Source: Phycomyces blakesleeanus NRRL 1555(-)
Lineage: Eukaryota > Mucoromycota > Mucoromycetes > Mucorales > Phycomycetaceae
DNA length: 64,000 bases
NCBI RefSeq assembly: GCF_001638985.1
Contig: NW_017265147.1
Coordinates: 837,545-901,544 of the forward strand
Reading direction: 5' to 3'
The first letter of the stretch is position 1; every line of letters starts with the position of its first letter. The position numbers and the translations under genes were made by a program. Positions 1 through 12,110 of this stretch are shown here, in pieces. Under the pieces are notes generated by a model that worked only from the letters and a program-made list of their open reading frames with translations, was not told where the DNA came from and made no database searches.

Positions 1-2649
1 TACCAAAAGGTACATGACATTTATACATAAAATATTTCTGTTATTTTTGTGTAATTCATTTGCCCTTTTGTATAAACCACACTTCTTACTTTAAAGGAAA
101 CATTTTCCACCATCATCTGTAGCTCCATGTGGCTGTGTAAAGAAAGCAATTCTAGGTCGATTTGTCTGCCCCTATTTACTTCTTTCTCTCTATATACTTT
201 TGTTATGTTTTTGCTCTTATCATAAATTAAAACCGAAACAAATAGCATGGAGTAGAGATTAGAAAAAGACAAGCCCTCAATATCGAAATCATTGAGATTA
301 TCCTTTTCATATTCTCCACCCCTTAGACTACCACAGCACATGAAACACTTGTTTTTCTTTTTCCAAAAGAAATATTATCCTGTAGCTACACAATTTGTAG
401 ATCGCCAGCTATACTCCTTTAATGTAAATAATATATACATATTTATATCATGAGAAATAGCAATCACACACAGAAAGACAATGGTTCTGGTCCAGTGACT
501 TTTGGTATTTACGTGCCACTGTCATGTTTGACACAAAGCAATCAAAATTAAAAATGTATTTTGGTGAAATTTGTTTATATATGTATATATACCTTTGATT
601 TCTTCTTCTTCTTCTACTATTACTATTACTATTACTGTTACTATAGCTAATAGAAACTCTAATAGCAATACTAGTAGTAACACTGATTTTGATTGACCTA
701 CTAACCCCTATTGTAAAGCTCTGCAACTCTTCCACCCCCTTTATATATCAGAAAGTAAGTCAGCAAATCAGTCAATTGGTATGAACTATATTCAATAAAA
801 GCAACTTATTTAACTTTCTATTATCTCGGGTTGATCTACTTTTATTACTATTAATTGTATTACTTGGAGACAACATCCAGTTTTACTTCATCTGGTCTGT
901 GCGATCAGGTAATTAAAACCCAAAAAATAATATTATGCCTTTCATATATTTGATAAATACTTTTTTTTATTATTTATATTTAGGCTTCATCAACAGGTAT
1001 TAATCTAGATTTTTCAAACCTTTCCCAAGCTAGCATAAGCTCCCTAATCACTCGCCCAAAAGACAACACCTACTACATGTTCTCGAGAAAATTGAGATAT
1101 GGACGGAAATAAATAAAGCTGACTATTGTGGCCACACTTTCTTAATGCTTTCTGAAACCTTTGTACTCATATTATTATTTTTAATAAGCTGGTGTACCCA
1201 CACTACTAGATATTGTCAAGCTATTAATATTTAAAGGACAAGAGCTTCTCTTAATTCTTCATCACCCATATATGTATATATAGCTTGAATGGAAGACTCA
1301 TTACTGTATAGCATTTACCATTGATTAGGGTGCTTGGACACAAGTAAAAGACAATCCATTGATTATATGTATATGCCTTGGATAATTATGACTCGCTTAG
1401 AGCAACCTCATAATACCAATAATAAAGAGAAAACCATTTATACTTCTACTAATCATTTTACTAATAGTCGTATATTTCTAAATATATCTGTCACTTGTAT
1501 TTAATCGCGTTTTTTTTGTCGCACCCTTTAGTTGTAACCCCTGTGATTCATTTCCAATCAACTTCTTTTCTGCTTAATATTATTATTTTATTGGTTCATT
1601 AAGATGGTGAGATATGGTAAGATTTAAGTGAGAAAAAGAGGGTCCTGTATAAAAATTAAAATAACTTTATATAGTCGCGACTTTATCTTCGGGGATTTAA
1701 TAATATTCTGCAAATATATATATATAAATAAAAGGGGGGAGAAGTGAAGAGGGTCTTATTTATAAATAAATAAAAATAAAAACACGCACATTTTATCATA
1801 TTTAAAATACCGAACAACTGTGAAACAGATTCCGCAAAAGAAAAGTGTAAGAGGCTGTTGATTGGCGCTGAAACTATATTATAATATATTCTTTGCACAA
1901 CTTTTTATTTTCTAGTTAATTAATCTTATATAAAACATTTGTATGTATTTTATACAAAAAAAAAGCATAAAGTGTCAAAAATGTCAAATTTGTTTACACA
2001 AATTAGGTTGCTGTTGCTGTTGCTGTTGTTGCTTATTATTTTAAAAAATAATCTAATTATATTGATAGGCTTTCTTGCCAATGAATAACTTGAGTGTGGC
2101 GTAGTGTATGATTTGAATGACTAGGTAATTAATACTTAAATATTTAATATTACAAAGAACAATATAAAAGAAGAAAAACATTCATCTTTAAATATCATAG
2201 CAACATCGGAGACAATCTCCTTTTGTTTTATTTATATATTTATTATAGATGTTTTTTTTCGGTTGGTTGGTTTCCAGGTACAAGGAGTAAGATTTGGCAG
2301 GGACGTCTGGCCAATGATAGGAAATAAAGAACACTGCAGAGTACGACCATTGGCAGGGCAAGCAGTTCAGGTAAACGTGACCGGAGAAGTGTCTGTCGTG
2401 TAACATCTCACTGACCCTTCGTCACAAGAAAAGAGGGCCACGTTTTGAGGTCGAGCCAGTTGATTTGACTGACATTTTGGAGTTTGCGCAATAGGTTTTT
2501 TTTTTATTTTTGCCCCTCAGCCCTAATGTAAAGTGGAGGTCTTAAATGTTCATATCCTTCTCTCGTTTGAGGTGTTCATTCCCTTCCACATACACACCCA
2601 TACACCCACCCATACACCCACACATTTCCAGCTATTCCTAGAAATATTT
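1..2649. other. AT-rich intergenic DNA upstream of the bHLH gene
   Basis: No gene could be supported here. The stretch is AT-rich with short homopolymers and a few TATATA tracts. A 106-codon open frame on the minus strand (21-341) has no recognisable domain, no clear splice context and no partner exon, so it is not called. The last 80 bases before the bHLH gene hold a C/A-rich tract of repeated CACCCATACAC-like words, plausible as 5' UTR or proximal promoter of that gene. Confidence 0.5.
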
Positions 2650-2694
2650 ATGAGTACTCCATGGATATGTCAGGCTTCCAACTCGATGGCATAA
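2650..2694 (+). promoter_or_regulatory. Short upstream ORF overlapping the bHLH start codon
   Basis: An ATG lies 11 bases before the chosen bHLH ATG in another frame. It opens a 14-codon reading frame that ends at a TAA inside the main coding sequence. If the transcript starts upstream, scanning ribosomes meet this ATG first, which could lower translation of the regulator. Whether the mRNA includes it is not known from sequence alone. Confidence 0.35.
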
Positions 2695-5090
2695 ATGACA
2701 TGGACATGTTAAGGTCTCTTTCCAACAGACACTCCCAGGATCAAGATCAATCAATCAATATGGACGAGTCCTCTTCATTCGATCATTTCTCAAAAGACAT
2801 TGACCTCCTTTTCCAAACCTCCCACGCCAGTGCACCCACTGACCTTAATTCATTTCTCTCGCCTTACCAATCCACAGCAAATACTCCGCAAAAGCTGATC
2901 ATAACCTCCACACATATGTCTCCTCTCTATCCACATCCTCATCTATCTTCTAACCCTGTCAGTCAAGAATTCATGGACCAAGATGTAAGCCAAAGCAGTC
3001 CCAACTTCTCATTTTAAGCTCTGGCATTGACCACTATTCTAGGACATATTTACCCCTCTTGTATCTCCCGCCATGACGCCCTCTTTTACCTACCAGTTGC
3101 CCCAGAAACACCACCCGAACATTCCCCTAACCACAGAGATGGACTTTTCTCCTCTTTCGTCCCCAGCGATCATGCCCCAACTGGATAGGCAACACAGTCG
3201 GGATACTTCCGGAAATCCTATATTTGGGTCTCAGTTCTCAGCTACATTTGATAAAATGTCCTCGACTCAAATATGCGAACAATACGAACAATTGGAGCAA
3301 GCCAAGATTATGATCACCCGGAAGTTGTCTGAATTGCAACAGAAACAGCAACAACACTTGCAGCAGAAGCAGCAGCAAATACTACAGCAACAACAACAAT
3401 TGCAGCAGCAACACCAACTACAAATTCAAAAGCAACAGCAGGCTCAGAAAAAGGCTCAAATGCAAGTTCAACAACAAGTTCAACAAGTTCAACTGCAACT
3501 ACAGCAACAGCAGCAACAGCAGCAACAGCAGCAACAGCAGCAACAACAGCAACAACAGCAACAACAGCAACAACAGCAACAACAGCAACAACAGCAACAA
3601 CAGCAACAACAGCAACAACAGCAACAACAGCAACAACAGCAACAACAGCAACAGCAACAACATCAGCAACAACAACAACAACAGCAACAACAACAACATC
3701 AGCAACAACATCAGCAGCTGCAGCAGAGGAATTCTCAACATCAACAAGACAGCAGCAGACAGTCTCAATTCGACCTAACTCAATCCACATTCAGAACGAG
3801 ACACCCACCTTCAAAGCTATCAAATTCAACAAAAAGTGATACAATAACTGACCAACAGGTTGTCTTTTCTCAAACTGTTCAACTTCCTCCAAGTTATACT
3901 GAAGGTGTGTATATATAAATATACAGACATAAATAGATACACTTGAATATAGCCAAATATTTTTCACCATATTCATTGTTCTTTTTATTCATTTATTTTG
4001 TCTGTATGTGTTTGTAGCCACAAGCCCTACAACAATGGCTTACACTATGCAGAGCTTCCAGCCGGCCGTGGTTCCTGAAAAACCGAGTCACCTTGAGCCT
4101 GTAACGCCAGCATCTTTAATGAATATGAAAATGCAATCTCTCAGCATACCACCCAAACGGCTTGCGAGCACAAATCAGCCTCCTGCGTTTGCACCGATCC
4201 TGACTTCCCAGATAGAGCCAGTTGTAGCATTGTCACACTCACTCTCGGACAGCTCGACCCAAAGCCTTGTTCTCACTCCTACCGACACTCCAAAGACGCC
4301 GCCACGTTCCTTGTCGGCAAAGACTACTAGGGGCTCGACAGCAAACTCTGCGGGTCACAAGAAAATATCATCGACACATGCTTCAGATGCAGCACCCAGG
4401 CCTGTGTCCAAAAAACAGCGCCGAGAGTCCACGCTTACTCACACAGATACCAAATCCCTGATCTCTCCTTCACCACGTGCACTCAAGCCACTCTTACTTA
4501 GTCCCACCCTTACGGCTGGTCTGGAGTCGAGTCCGACCCGGTTGAATGCCGAGCGCATATTGGCTACTCGATCAAATTACCAAAACCTAATGGAAGGCAA
4601 AGCTGCCGCGCTAGGTATCGCGTTTATGCCACACATCAAGAGTGGTATCGAAGTCCGTCGGACAGCACACAAAGCTGCCGAGCAGAAGCGTCGCGACTCT
4701 CTCAAAGAATGGTTTGAGCGGCTACGTCGGGAAGTCGAAGATGGTTATGTGAAGAAGAAATCTGGGTTGGCGTCAATTGTGATTCGTGAACAAGAAAGGG
4801 AGGCTAGAGGAGAAATTGAGGACACAAGTGGTGGAGAGAGCTCCAAGACCAGACAGAGTAGTGCGGATGAAGCTGACCATTCTGAAGGAGCCGATGAGTC
4901 AGATGCAGTACTAAAGCCGTTGTCCAAAGTACTTTTATTACGATATGCCTATGAATATATCTCGACACTCAAGACAAGTGTTTCGAATAGAGATCTTCGT
5001 ATACTCGAACTCGAGGAAGAGAATGCCAGACTTCGACAGGGATCAGCATCCAAAGAGAGCTCTCCCCCAGAATCTCCTTACACCGCCTAA
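2661..5090 (+). CDS. bHLH-leucine-zipper transcription factor with long polyglutamine tract
   Basis: Predicted nuclear DNA-binding regulator. Exons are 2661-2984, 3043-3904 and 4018-5090, giving 752 residues; both introns are GT-AG and the frame closes exactly (phase 0, then phase 1). The N-terminal half is Ser/Pro/Gln rich with about 53 uninterrupted Gln at residues 262-314. The basic region starts near residue 609 (RRTAHKAAEQKRR); His613, Glu617 and Arg621 occupy the H-E-R positions that read CACGTG-type E-boxes in Myc/Max-like proteins. Helix 1 follows. A long acidic, Ser-rich loop of about 60 residues precedes helix 2 (about 698-716), and a short Leu/Glu heptad segment (LRILELEEENARLRQ) suggests a zipper for dimerisation. 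The expanded loop is atypical. No orthologue name can be assigned. The start codon is the first in-frame ATG of exon 1. Confidence 0.85.
3502..3660 (+). repeat. CAA/CAG trinucleotide repeat (53 Gln codons)
   Basis: A pure run of CAA and CAG codons inside exon 2 of the bHLH gene, flanked by further Gln-rich sequence from about 3334 to 3760. Much of it follows a CAG-CAA-CAA pattern, so it is a likely length-variable site. Long antisense and shifted frames (poly-Leu, poly-Val/Ala) are by-products of the repeat. Confidence 0.9.
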
Positions 5091-6183
5091 TATATCGAAA
5101 ACGCGCATCATCCTATGTTATTTAACGAAAAACAAAATCCCCTAAAAAAACACATACACACACACTCCCTTACAAAATGCCTCATTCGTTTTACATTTTC
5201 TTTACATTGTCATTTGTATGCACCCTATTGTTATCATCATAATCTTCACTATTATATGCTCTTTATTTTCTTGTTTCTTCTTCTAATACTTCTTTATATC
5301 TATTTTACTTCTTTTATATGCCTTGTATCTTAAATATCTTTCTCTTTCTCCCTCCCCCCTTTACTTTTCCTTTTTTTTTCAATGTCTATTTCTAATTCTT
5401 ACTATGAATTTTCATTACACACACATATATATATATATATATATAATATACAAACAACTTTCTATTACTATTCTTATCTTTATTGTATTGTATTCTACTG
5501 TACTGTACTGTACTGTACTGTATCATTTAAACATTACACATATTATCTACCTTCACCTGTATAAATATAAATATATAAATATATAAATATATAAATATAA
5601 ATAAATTTAACTATATGAAACTTTTATTAACTTCTTTATTCCGTGACGTGCAATTAATTCTCATTGAAGCTACTAGAGTTTAAATGGAGAATATGTTTAG
5701 ACATACAGTTAATAACAATAGTAATAGCAATACTACTAGAATGTATGAGCTTATGATAAATCAAAACAGGTATAATAATCAATTTCTTATTCTTTCTTAC
5801 TCTAACGGCAAGTGTCCTTTCTAAATCGAATATTTACTACAATATTGATGTTTACATTTTATCTATGTACTTATACTGGTGTGCACAGTAGTTATTCAGG
5901 GTTAGTTTATCAGTACGGCCTCATTGATAGGTAGAAGATCTCAATATATCATTAATTATGCCACATCAAAATTTATATCTATTTTTCATCTATGGAATTT
6001 AAATAGCCGCATCAGTGGCTGATGGTAGACAGAATCTTGTCTTAAAACCCTAAAAATGGAAAGGGAAATCTGGGTGTCTGTTGTAGTCTGAGCTACGAAC
6101 ATAAAATAGAAATGCCAGGGCAAAGGGCGGAATATTGAAACAGAAAAAAAAGTAATTCATCTTTCATTCCATTACAATTCATC
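5091..6183. other. Intergenic region between the bHLH gene and the DUG2-like gene
   Basis: This holds the bHLH 3' UTR/terminator region and the DUG2-like promoter. The first half is pyrimidine-rich and full of microsatellites. Small open frames here are low-complexity translations of those repeats. No gene is supported. Confidence 0.5.
5426..5605. repeat. Cluster of microsatellites
   Basis: A TA-dinucleotide run (about 5426-5444), a TACTG pentanucleotide run (5496-5520) and tandem ATAAATAT-type words (about 5560-5605) sit just downstream of the bHLH gene. Confidence 0.8.
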
Positions 6184-9100
6184 ATGGACTTTCAACATAG
6201 AGCGGAAAGTCCATTCTCTATAGGTAAAACACAAATTGCAATTACGCACAAATTCATAGAAAAAGAAAAAGAAGAAGAAGAAGAAGAAGAAACATACTCC
6301 ACACCAACACCTACACACATACCAATACAAAGACACAAATAAAAAGAGATCATTAAGCATCCTGGATGACTTGTTAATGATGTACTTTAAACAAATAAGA
6401 AATTAATATTAATTATGTCGAATATCGCAATAATAATAAATGAAATTTCATTCTCTTTTTTTTTATAAATATTATTGAATCCTTACAGGAAACATTTCCA
6501 AACTCAATGGAACAAAGCCTCTTTATCCTACACGATGCGTACACACAATTTCCCAAGAAGATGAAAACTCTGTATTATCTCTTGCAGCTAGTCGGCAATA
6601 CCTTTTTAGTGGAAGCCAAAGTTCAAAGATTCATGTAAACACCCAAAATAATATATATATATGTATATATAATCATTGATAATATATTTCAATTCATTTA
6701 TTCTTATTTTCAATTGATTCTTAAATATGGATTTCAATATTAAATATTAATGTTAATGTTAATGTTATATATATATGAATCCTTAGGTGTGGGATCTACA
6801 GACATTTACTTTGGTTGCCACTCTAGAAGGTCACAGAGGAAGTGTATTGGGACTATCAATATCTAAAGATCAAAAATGGTTATTCAGTTGCTCTGGTAAA
6901 AATCATGATATTAATATATATATATCTTTATTCAATTAATGGATCCATTGTTTAATATTTAAACAATTTCCCCATTTTCTTCTTTTAAATTAATTCATTG
7001 CTCTTCTTTTATAGGCGATGGCACCATTAGGGTAAAATATGTCATAATTGTATTAAGGAGAATCCGTATTGGATAATAACAGCAGCAATTACTATATGTA
7101 TATGTATATATAAAAATAGGTTTGGGACACTGGTACACTCAAATGTACCTATTCTATTGTCTCTTGTCATGATGTAGGTGACATCTTCTCGATTGTATAT
7201 TCTGAAAAATCCAATACTCTTTTCTTTGGAAGTCAGAACACCAGTATTCAGGTACGCACACGCACACGCACACGCACACACACACACACAGGAAGAGAGA
7301 GAAAGATTATATTTATTTATTTATTTATATAAATACGCATGCTATTTGTAGTGGTACAGCTTTGATGATCCACAAACTCGTGGGTCAACTACTGGAGTAC
7401 CTGTGCTTCCTATAACTCCACGAAACAGTCAAAAATTGAAATTCTTTGAAGGTCCTGGAATGCTGGAATGCGAGATCACTGACAATTTTGATGAGGATGT
7501 TATCAAATGTGTCGTACGTGAAAAGAACGTTCACTTGAATGCACACGATGGCTATGTTTACTGTCTTTTGTACTCTACAGAAGTACCCAATATCGATGGC
7601 GAGGTTATAATCAGTGGTAAAGTATTATTATTATTATTATTATTAGTAGTAGTAGTAGAAGAAGAAAGAAGAATATATGTGTCAAGTACATATATAAGCG
7701 ATCAAAGTATTAATACATTTAAATCTAGGATCCGGAGATGGAGATGTCAAGGTATAAAGAAGAAGGCAAAGATAGAGAATTGGCAGATCAATATAAGGAA
7801 CCAAAAGCACAGACCGATAAAAGAATGAAATGAATTATTTTTCATATATTAAAACAAAAGAGGATGAAAACTCCTCCTGTTTAGATCTGGATCATTATAG
7901 ATGGTACTCTCAAGTATCTACAAACTCTGGTAGGGAACTCTGACAAGGGGGTCCTCAGCTTGGCATTATCTGAAGATGGTTATTTATTTTGTGGTGTTCA
8001 AGGAGGCGATGTCCAGGAAAGTAAACTGTTAGGTGTAGTCAAAATGTGCGTCAAGGTGATTGAGTACTTATCTTTGTATATCAAAAAAAAATAGATCTGG
8101 GATTTGGAAACCGTAAGTATACCTTGTCTGAAATATATGATTATTAGAAAGCTACCCACTTTTTTTTTCTGAATCATTTAACCTAGTACCAAATGATTCG
8201 TTCAGTCATGGCACATTCTGTAAGTTAATCTTTAATTGCATTAAAAACAAGACAAGACAAAACAAAAACAAGGAAAGAAAGGAATAAAAATGTATTGACT
8301 AATTTATATTTTGCTGAAGGATGATGTACTTGCTGTAGCATTAAAAGGGCCAGGTCTAGTTAGTGCATCTGCAGATGGAACCACAAAGGTATCATATTAT
8401 GGATATTGAAACATAAACTCATGGCTAGATAGAGCTCAAATGAGTGTATTATACTTATAATAAAATTTGTGGTTTAGATTTGGAGCCAGGGATTTGAATT
8501 CAGAGAGTCTTTGGATGAACACAGTGGTGCTGTACTTGCTTTGACAACTACAGGAAACTATCTTATCACTGGAAGTAGTGACCACTCAATCAAGGTAACA
8601 TTTTTTTAAAAAAAAGAGTTTACTATACAATCTTGTCAAGTTCCTAAAAAAAACACCGACAACAAGTTCTGGGACTTGCCTTCTACTGTGTCCAGTCAAG
8701 AACCTTTTAGACGCAATAGTATTGTGAAGGAAACTCCTTCAAATGGTAAGTCACACACACACAAAGAGTGAAATAGAGAAATAGAGAAAGGCATGTTTGC
8801 TTTACCTTGCATACTCTTAACCACTTCTTTTTAGATACATTTTTGTATGTTCTTGAGAAATGGGTAGCTATGCGTACTGTGGGTGGGAATCCTAAATACA
8901 TGGAAGAGTGTCGGAGAGGAGCACGGTTCTTAAAAAATGTACTTCAGCAGCTTGGTGCAGTTAGTCGAATGGTAAGGTGGACACAAGAATCCAGAAACGC
9001 AAAGGAAGAGAGAGAATATTAAGTAATTTTTATTATTACATATTAATATTAAAAGTGAATATATCTATATGTTAGATTCCTGGAGAATGTGGTAGAAACC

Positions 9101-9802
9101 CACTGGTTTATGGAAAGTTTACAGGAAAAACATCCCCAGATCCATCAAAAAAGACCCCCACTGTGTTGATATACGGCCATTATGATGTTATTTCTGCAGA
9201 AGATGAAAAACAAGAGTGGAACAGCGACCCGTTCAAACTCACAGGAAAAAATGGTTATCTCTATGGCAGAGGAACGAGTGACAACAAGGTAATGATCTCC
9301 TTTAGAAATAGTAAAAAGAAGAATGAAAACTACATTTAAAAGCGATGAATATCAAGAAAAAAAATACATTAATATCTTTGTGGTTTTATAGGGTCCTATT
9401 CTTTCCTGTATTTTTGCTGTAAATGAATTGCTCAACGAAGGATTACTAGATGTCAATGTCATATTTCTGATTGAAGGAGAAGAGGAGAGTGGGAGTGTGG
9501 GATTCTTTGAAGGTGTTAATAAGCACAAGGTAAATATATAATAAACTGTGTAAATGTTAAAAAACGGGTATATGTTTCAAATGTCTAACGATCAACAGGA
9601 ATTGTTTGCTGATGTTGATATGATCTTGTTGAGGTAAGGTGGAATACTATAATAAGCGGATAACCAGACAAGAGTACTTAGATTCTTGCTATTGTAAAAA
9701 AAAGCAACTCTTATTGGTTAGGTGAAGATGTTCCATGTCTTACATATGGTTTGAGAGGCGTAATTCACGCCTCTGTTACGGTATTTACTTCTTCTTTGAC
9801 AT

Positions 9803-9846
<44 letters not shown>

Positions 9847-11114
9847 TATGCAATTGATCGACTAATTACCATTTATTCAAACAGGTGTCTAATCCTAGAG
9901 CAGATATGCATTCTGGCGTTGAAGGTGGAGCAATTTCGGAGCCTCTTATTGATCTGATTCACGTCCTTGGAAAAATTGTGGATAACGACAAGAAAATACT
10001 CATTCCAGGTAACACTGACGAAAACAGTTCTTTCAATAGCTTAATACGACTCGTTAATTTAACTTTGTGTGTGTGTGTATTTTTTTATTTAAAAAAATAT
10101 AGGGTTTTATGACAATGTTCGACCTGTTACTGATACAGAAGAGCGTCTCTATGACCCTATTATAAAGTGGATGCAAACGTAAGGATTGTGCTATTATGTT
10201 AAAGGCTATAGAAATGCGCACACACACAGGTTATTAATATAATATCTTAGATCCAAGGAGTCACAATCCAGTACAAGAGCACAACATTCTTACCTTGCCT
10301 CTCCTACACTTTCTGGCGCACCAAAACGTTCCGAAAAAGATAACAATACTTCCTTGACTAAAGAGCCTCTTGCCTTGGATGCCGAGAAACTCAAATATGA
10401 TTTGATGGCACGATGGAGATACCCGACCTTTACAGTACACAAGATTGATGTGTCGATCAATAACCCAACCATTATCCCACGCAGTGCCACTGCCATAGTT
10501 AGTATGAGAGTGGTTCCTGATCAATCCATTGCCGAGATTTGCGAACAGTTCAAAAACCACGTACGAAATGCATTTGAAGATAACGTGTCTGAAAATAATA
10601 TTTCAGTAAGTATACCAAATAATAATAATAATTACAATAACAGGAATAATAAGGAGGACAATGGTTGTTTTCTGTGGATTAATCACTACTTTGCTGGGTG
10701 TAGATTGATATTCAAAGTGCATCTGAGTACTGGTTAGGAAATCCTCAAAGTGAGTATTTCAAGGCTGTAGAAAACGCTATTGAAGAAGAGTGGAACGTGA
10801 AGCCGTTGTATATTCGAGAAGGTGGTTCCATTCCAGCTGTACGATGGCTTGAAAAGTTCTGCAACGCCCCAGCAGTGCATCTTCCTATGGGACAGGTAAA
10901 GAAAAGCAAACAAAATGATTATTGTATTTTACTAGTTTTTTTTTTTACTAAACTCTATTCTCATATCATTATTATTATCGAAATCTACAAGGCATCCGAC
11001 CAAGCACATCTTCACAATGAACGTATTAGATTACGAAATATTCATGCGGGTAGAAGAATTGTTAAAAGACTTTTGCAGACACTCCCTGTACTTGCTGATA
11101 GAGAAAAATATTAG
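6184..11114 (+). CDS. DUG2-like WD40/M20 peptidase of the glutathione-degrading complex
   Basis: In yeast, Dug2 pairs with the amidotransferase-like Dug3 to cleave the gamma-glutamyl bond of glutathione in the cytosol. Exons: 6184-6223, 6489-6634, 6787-6895, 7015-7031, 7120-7251, 7352-7616, 7729-7751, 7885-8055, 8095-8112, 8187-8219, 8320-8388, 8478-8594, 8667-8745, 8835-8971, 9076-9288, 9392-9529, 9599-9633, 9705-9780, 9885-10008, 10103-10178, 10251-10605, 10704-10895, 10992-11114. These join in frame to 895 residues, close to yeast Dug2 (878). Residues 1 to about 410 hold WD40 blades (IHVWDLQT, IWDLET, IKFWDLPS). The M20 domain follows with metal ligands His487 (YGHYDV) and Asp521 (GTSDNKG), catalytic Glu553-Glu554 (EGEEESG) and His861 (SDQAHLHNE). 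The end of exon 8 (8055) is the least certain junction. Three exons are only 17, 18 and 23 bp. Fold and motif order are unambiguous; the Dug3 partner is not in this window. Confidence 0.92.
9801..9847. repeat. (AC)n(AT)n microsatellite in a DUG2-like intron
   Basis: A compound dinucleotide repeat inside the intron between exons 18 and 19 of the DUG2-like gene. It should not affect the protein. Confidence 0.85.
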
Positions 11115-11636
11115 TCTTTTTTTTGATTATTTTTTTTTACAAATACAACCTAAATAATATGAATCATATAGAGTTACTCGTGCACAGACTTTCGAAACTA
11201 GCATTCTTTAATCAGAAGAAACTGAACTCGGAAAATGGTACATGAAAACTTGGTATACTGAGAAAGTAATAATGTATTAATAAGATAAAAGAATATTGCT
11301 ATTTAAATCGTGGGCTTATAGAGATATTACAATAATAAGCTAGTAATAATGCAGACCCACATCAGTGAATAGAATACTCAATTAAGACTTTACTAAAATA
11401 ACGTACCAGACCTACTCTATACTATAATATAATATACTGTTTTATTTTCTTATTTTCATTTGTCTATGAAAGCCCCAAATTGTCTTCCAAAGTAACAGTA
11501 GATATCTTAACAAGTACAAAGGACATTCAGACGATCAAAAAGGAGCGACAATTGGTCCTGTTATTAGTTAGTGTCGTTAAAAGTTCTAAACTATTGTTCC
11601 CAAAAAAAAAGAAATAAGGACAAATCATGTCTTACG
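11115..11636. other. Intergenic DNA between DUG2-like gene and CACTA-1
   Basis: AT-rich sequence that should contain the 3' UTR and polyadenylation region of the DUG2-like gene. No other gene or repeat is visible before the CACTA-1 terminus. Confidence 0.5.
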
Positions 11637-11638
11637 CG

Positions 11639-11663
11639 CTGGAAAAATAGGGTAATTTCATCT
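11639..11663 (+). repeat. Left terminal inverted repeat of CACTA-1
   Basis: 25 bp that are the exact reverse complement of 24511-24535, beginning CTGGAAAAATAGGG. Confidence 0.85.
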
Positions 11664-11934
11664 GGATCAAATGTGCCAAAAAGGTAGATGATTGGGCCGA
11701 TATCATCTATGGTGCTGATGCGTATCATCATAACAACGGGTATACGAAAACCCAATGTAGAACGATTGTCAGTCCTCAAACTATGGAAACTGAATAAATA
11801 TTGTAGTTACGCTTTACTCCTATCGAGTCTACCTCTTTATGTGTTATATTTTGAGGTCTATAAAGAGCTAGCGTCCCATATTATTATTTTTACCGGGTTT
11901 TTTTTATTGGCTGCAGAAATGCTTTAAAAATCAT

Positions 11935-12110
11935 CAAAGAGATGATTGTAGATTTTTTACAGTATAAAGAAATGATGATAGTTGGTTTTTTATACATGCT
12001 CAAAGTGATGAAACTAGGTTTTTTATACGCACAAAAGCAATGAAACTAAGTTTTTTTTACAATGGAAAAGAGAAACAAAGCATCGGTAGATTTTTATAAA
12101 CAAGCCTCTT
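11935..12110. repeat. Degenerate subterminal repeats of CACTA-1
   Basis: About four imperfect copies of a unit with GATGAAACTAGG followed by a T-run and ATAC, spaced roughly 45 bp, lie a few hundred bases from the left terminus. Subterminal repeats are the usual binding sites of CACTA accessory proteins, so a recognition role is possible but inferred. Confidence 0.5.

Noticed and set aside
21..341. 106-codon minus-strand frame as a gene
   Set aside because: Looks protein-like but has no recognised family, no neighbouring exons and no supporting signals.
3314..3790. Long minus-strand frames over the polyglutamine tract
   Set aside because: They are poly-Val/Ala and poly-Leu translations of a CAA/CAG repeat on the antisense strand.
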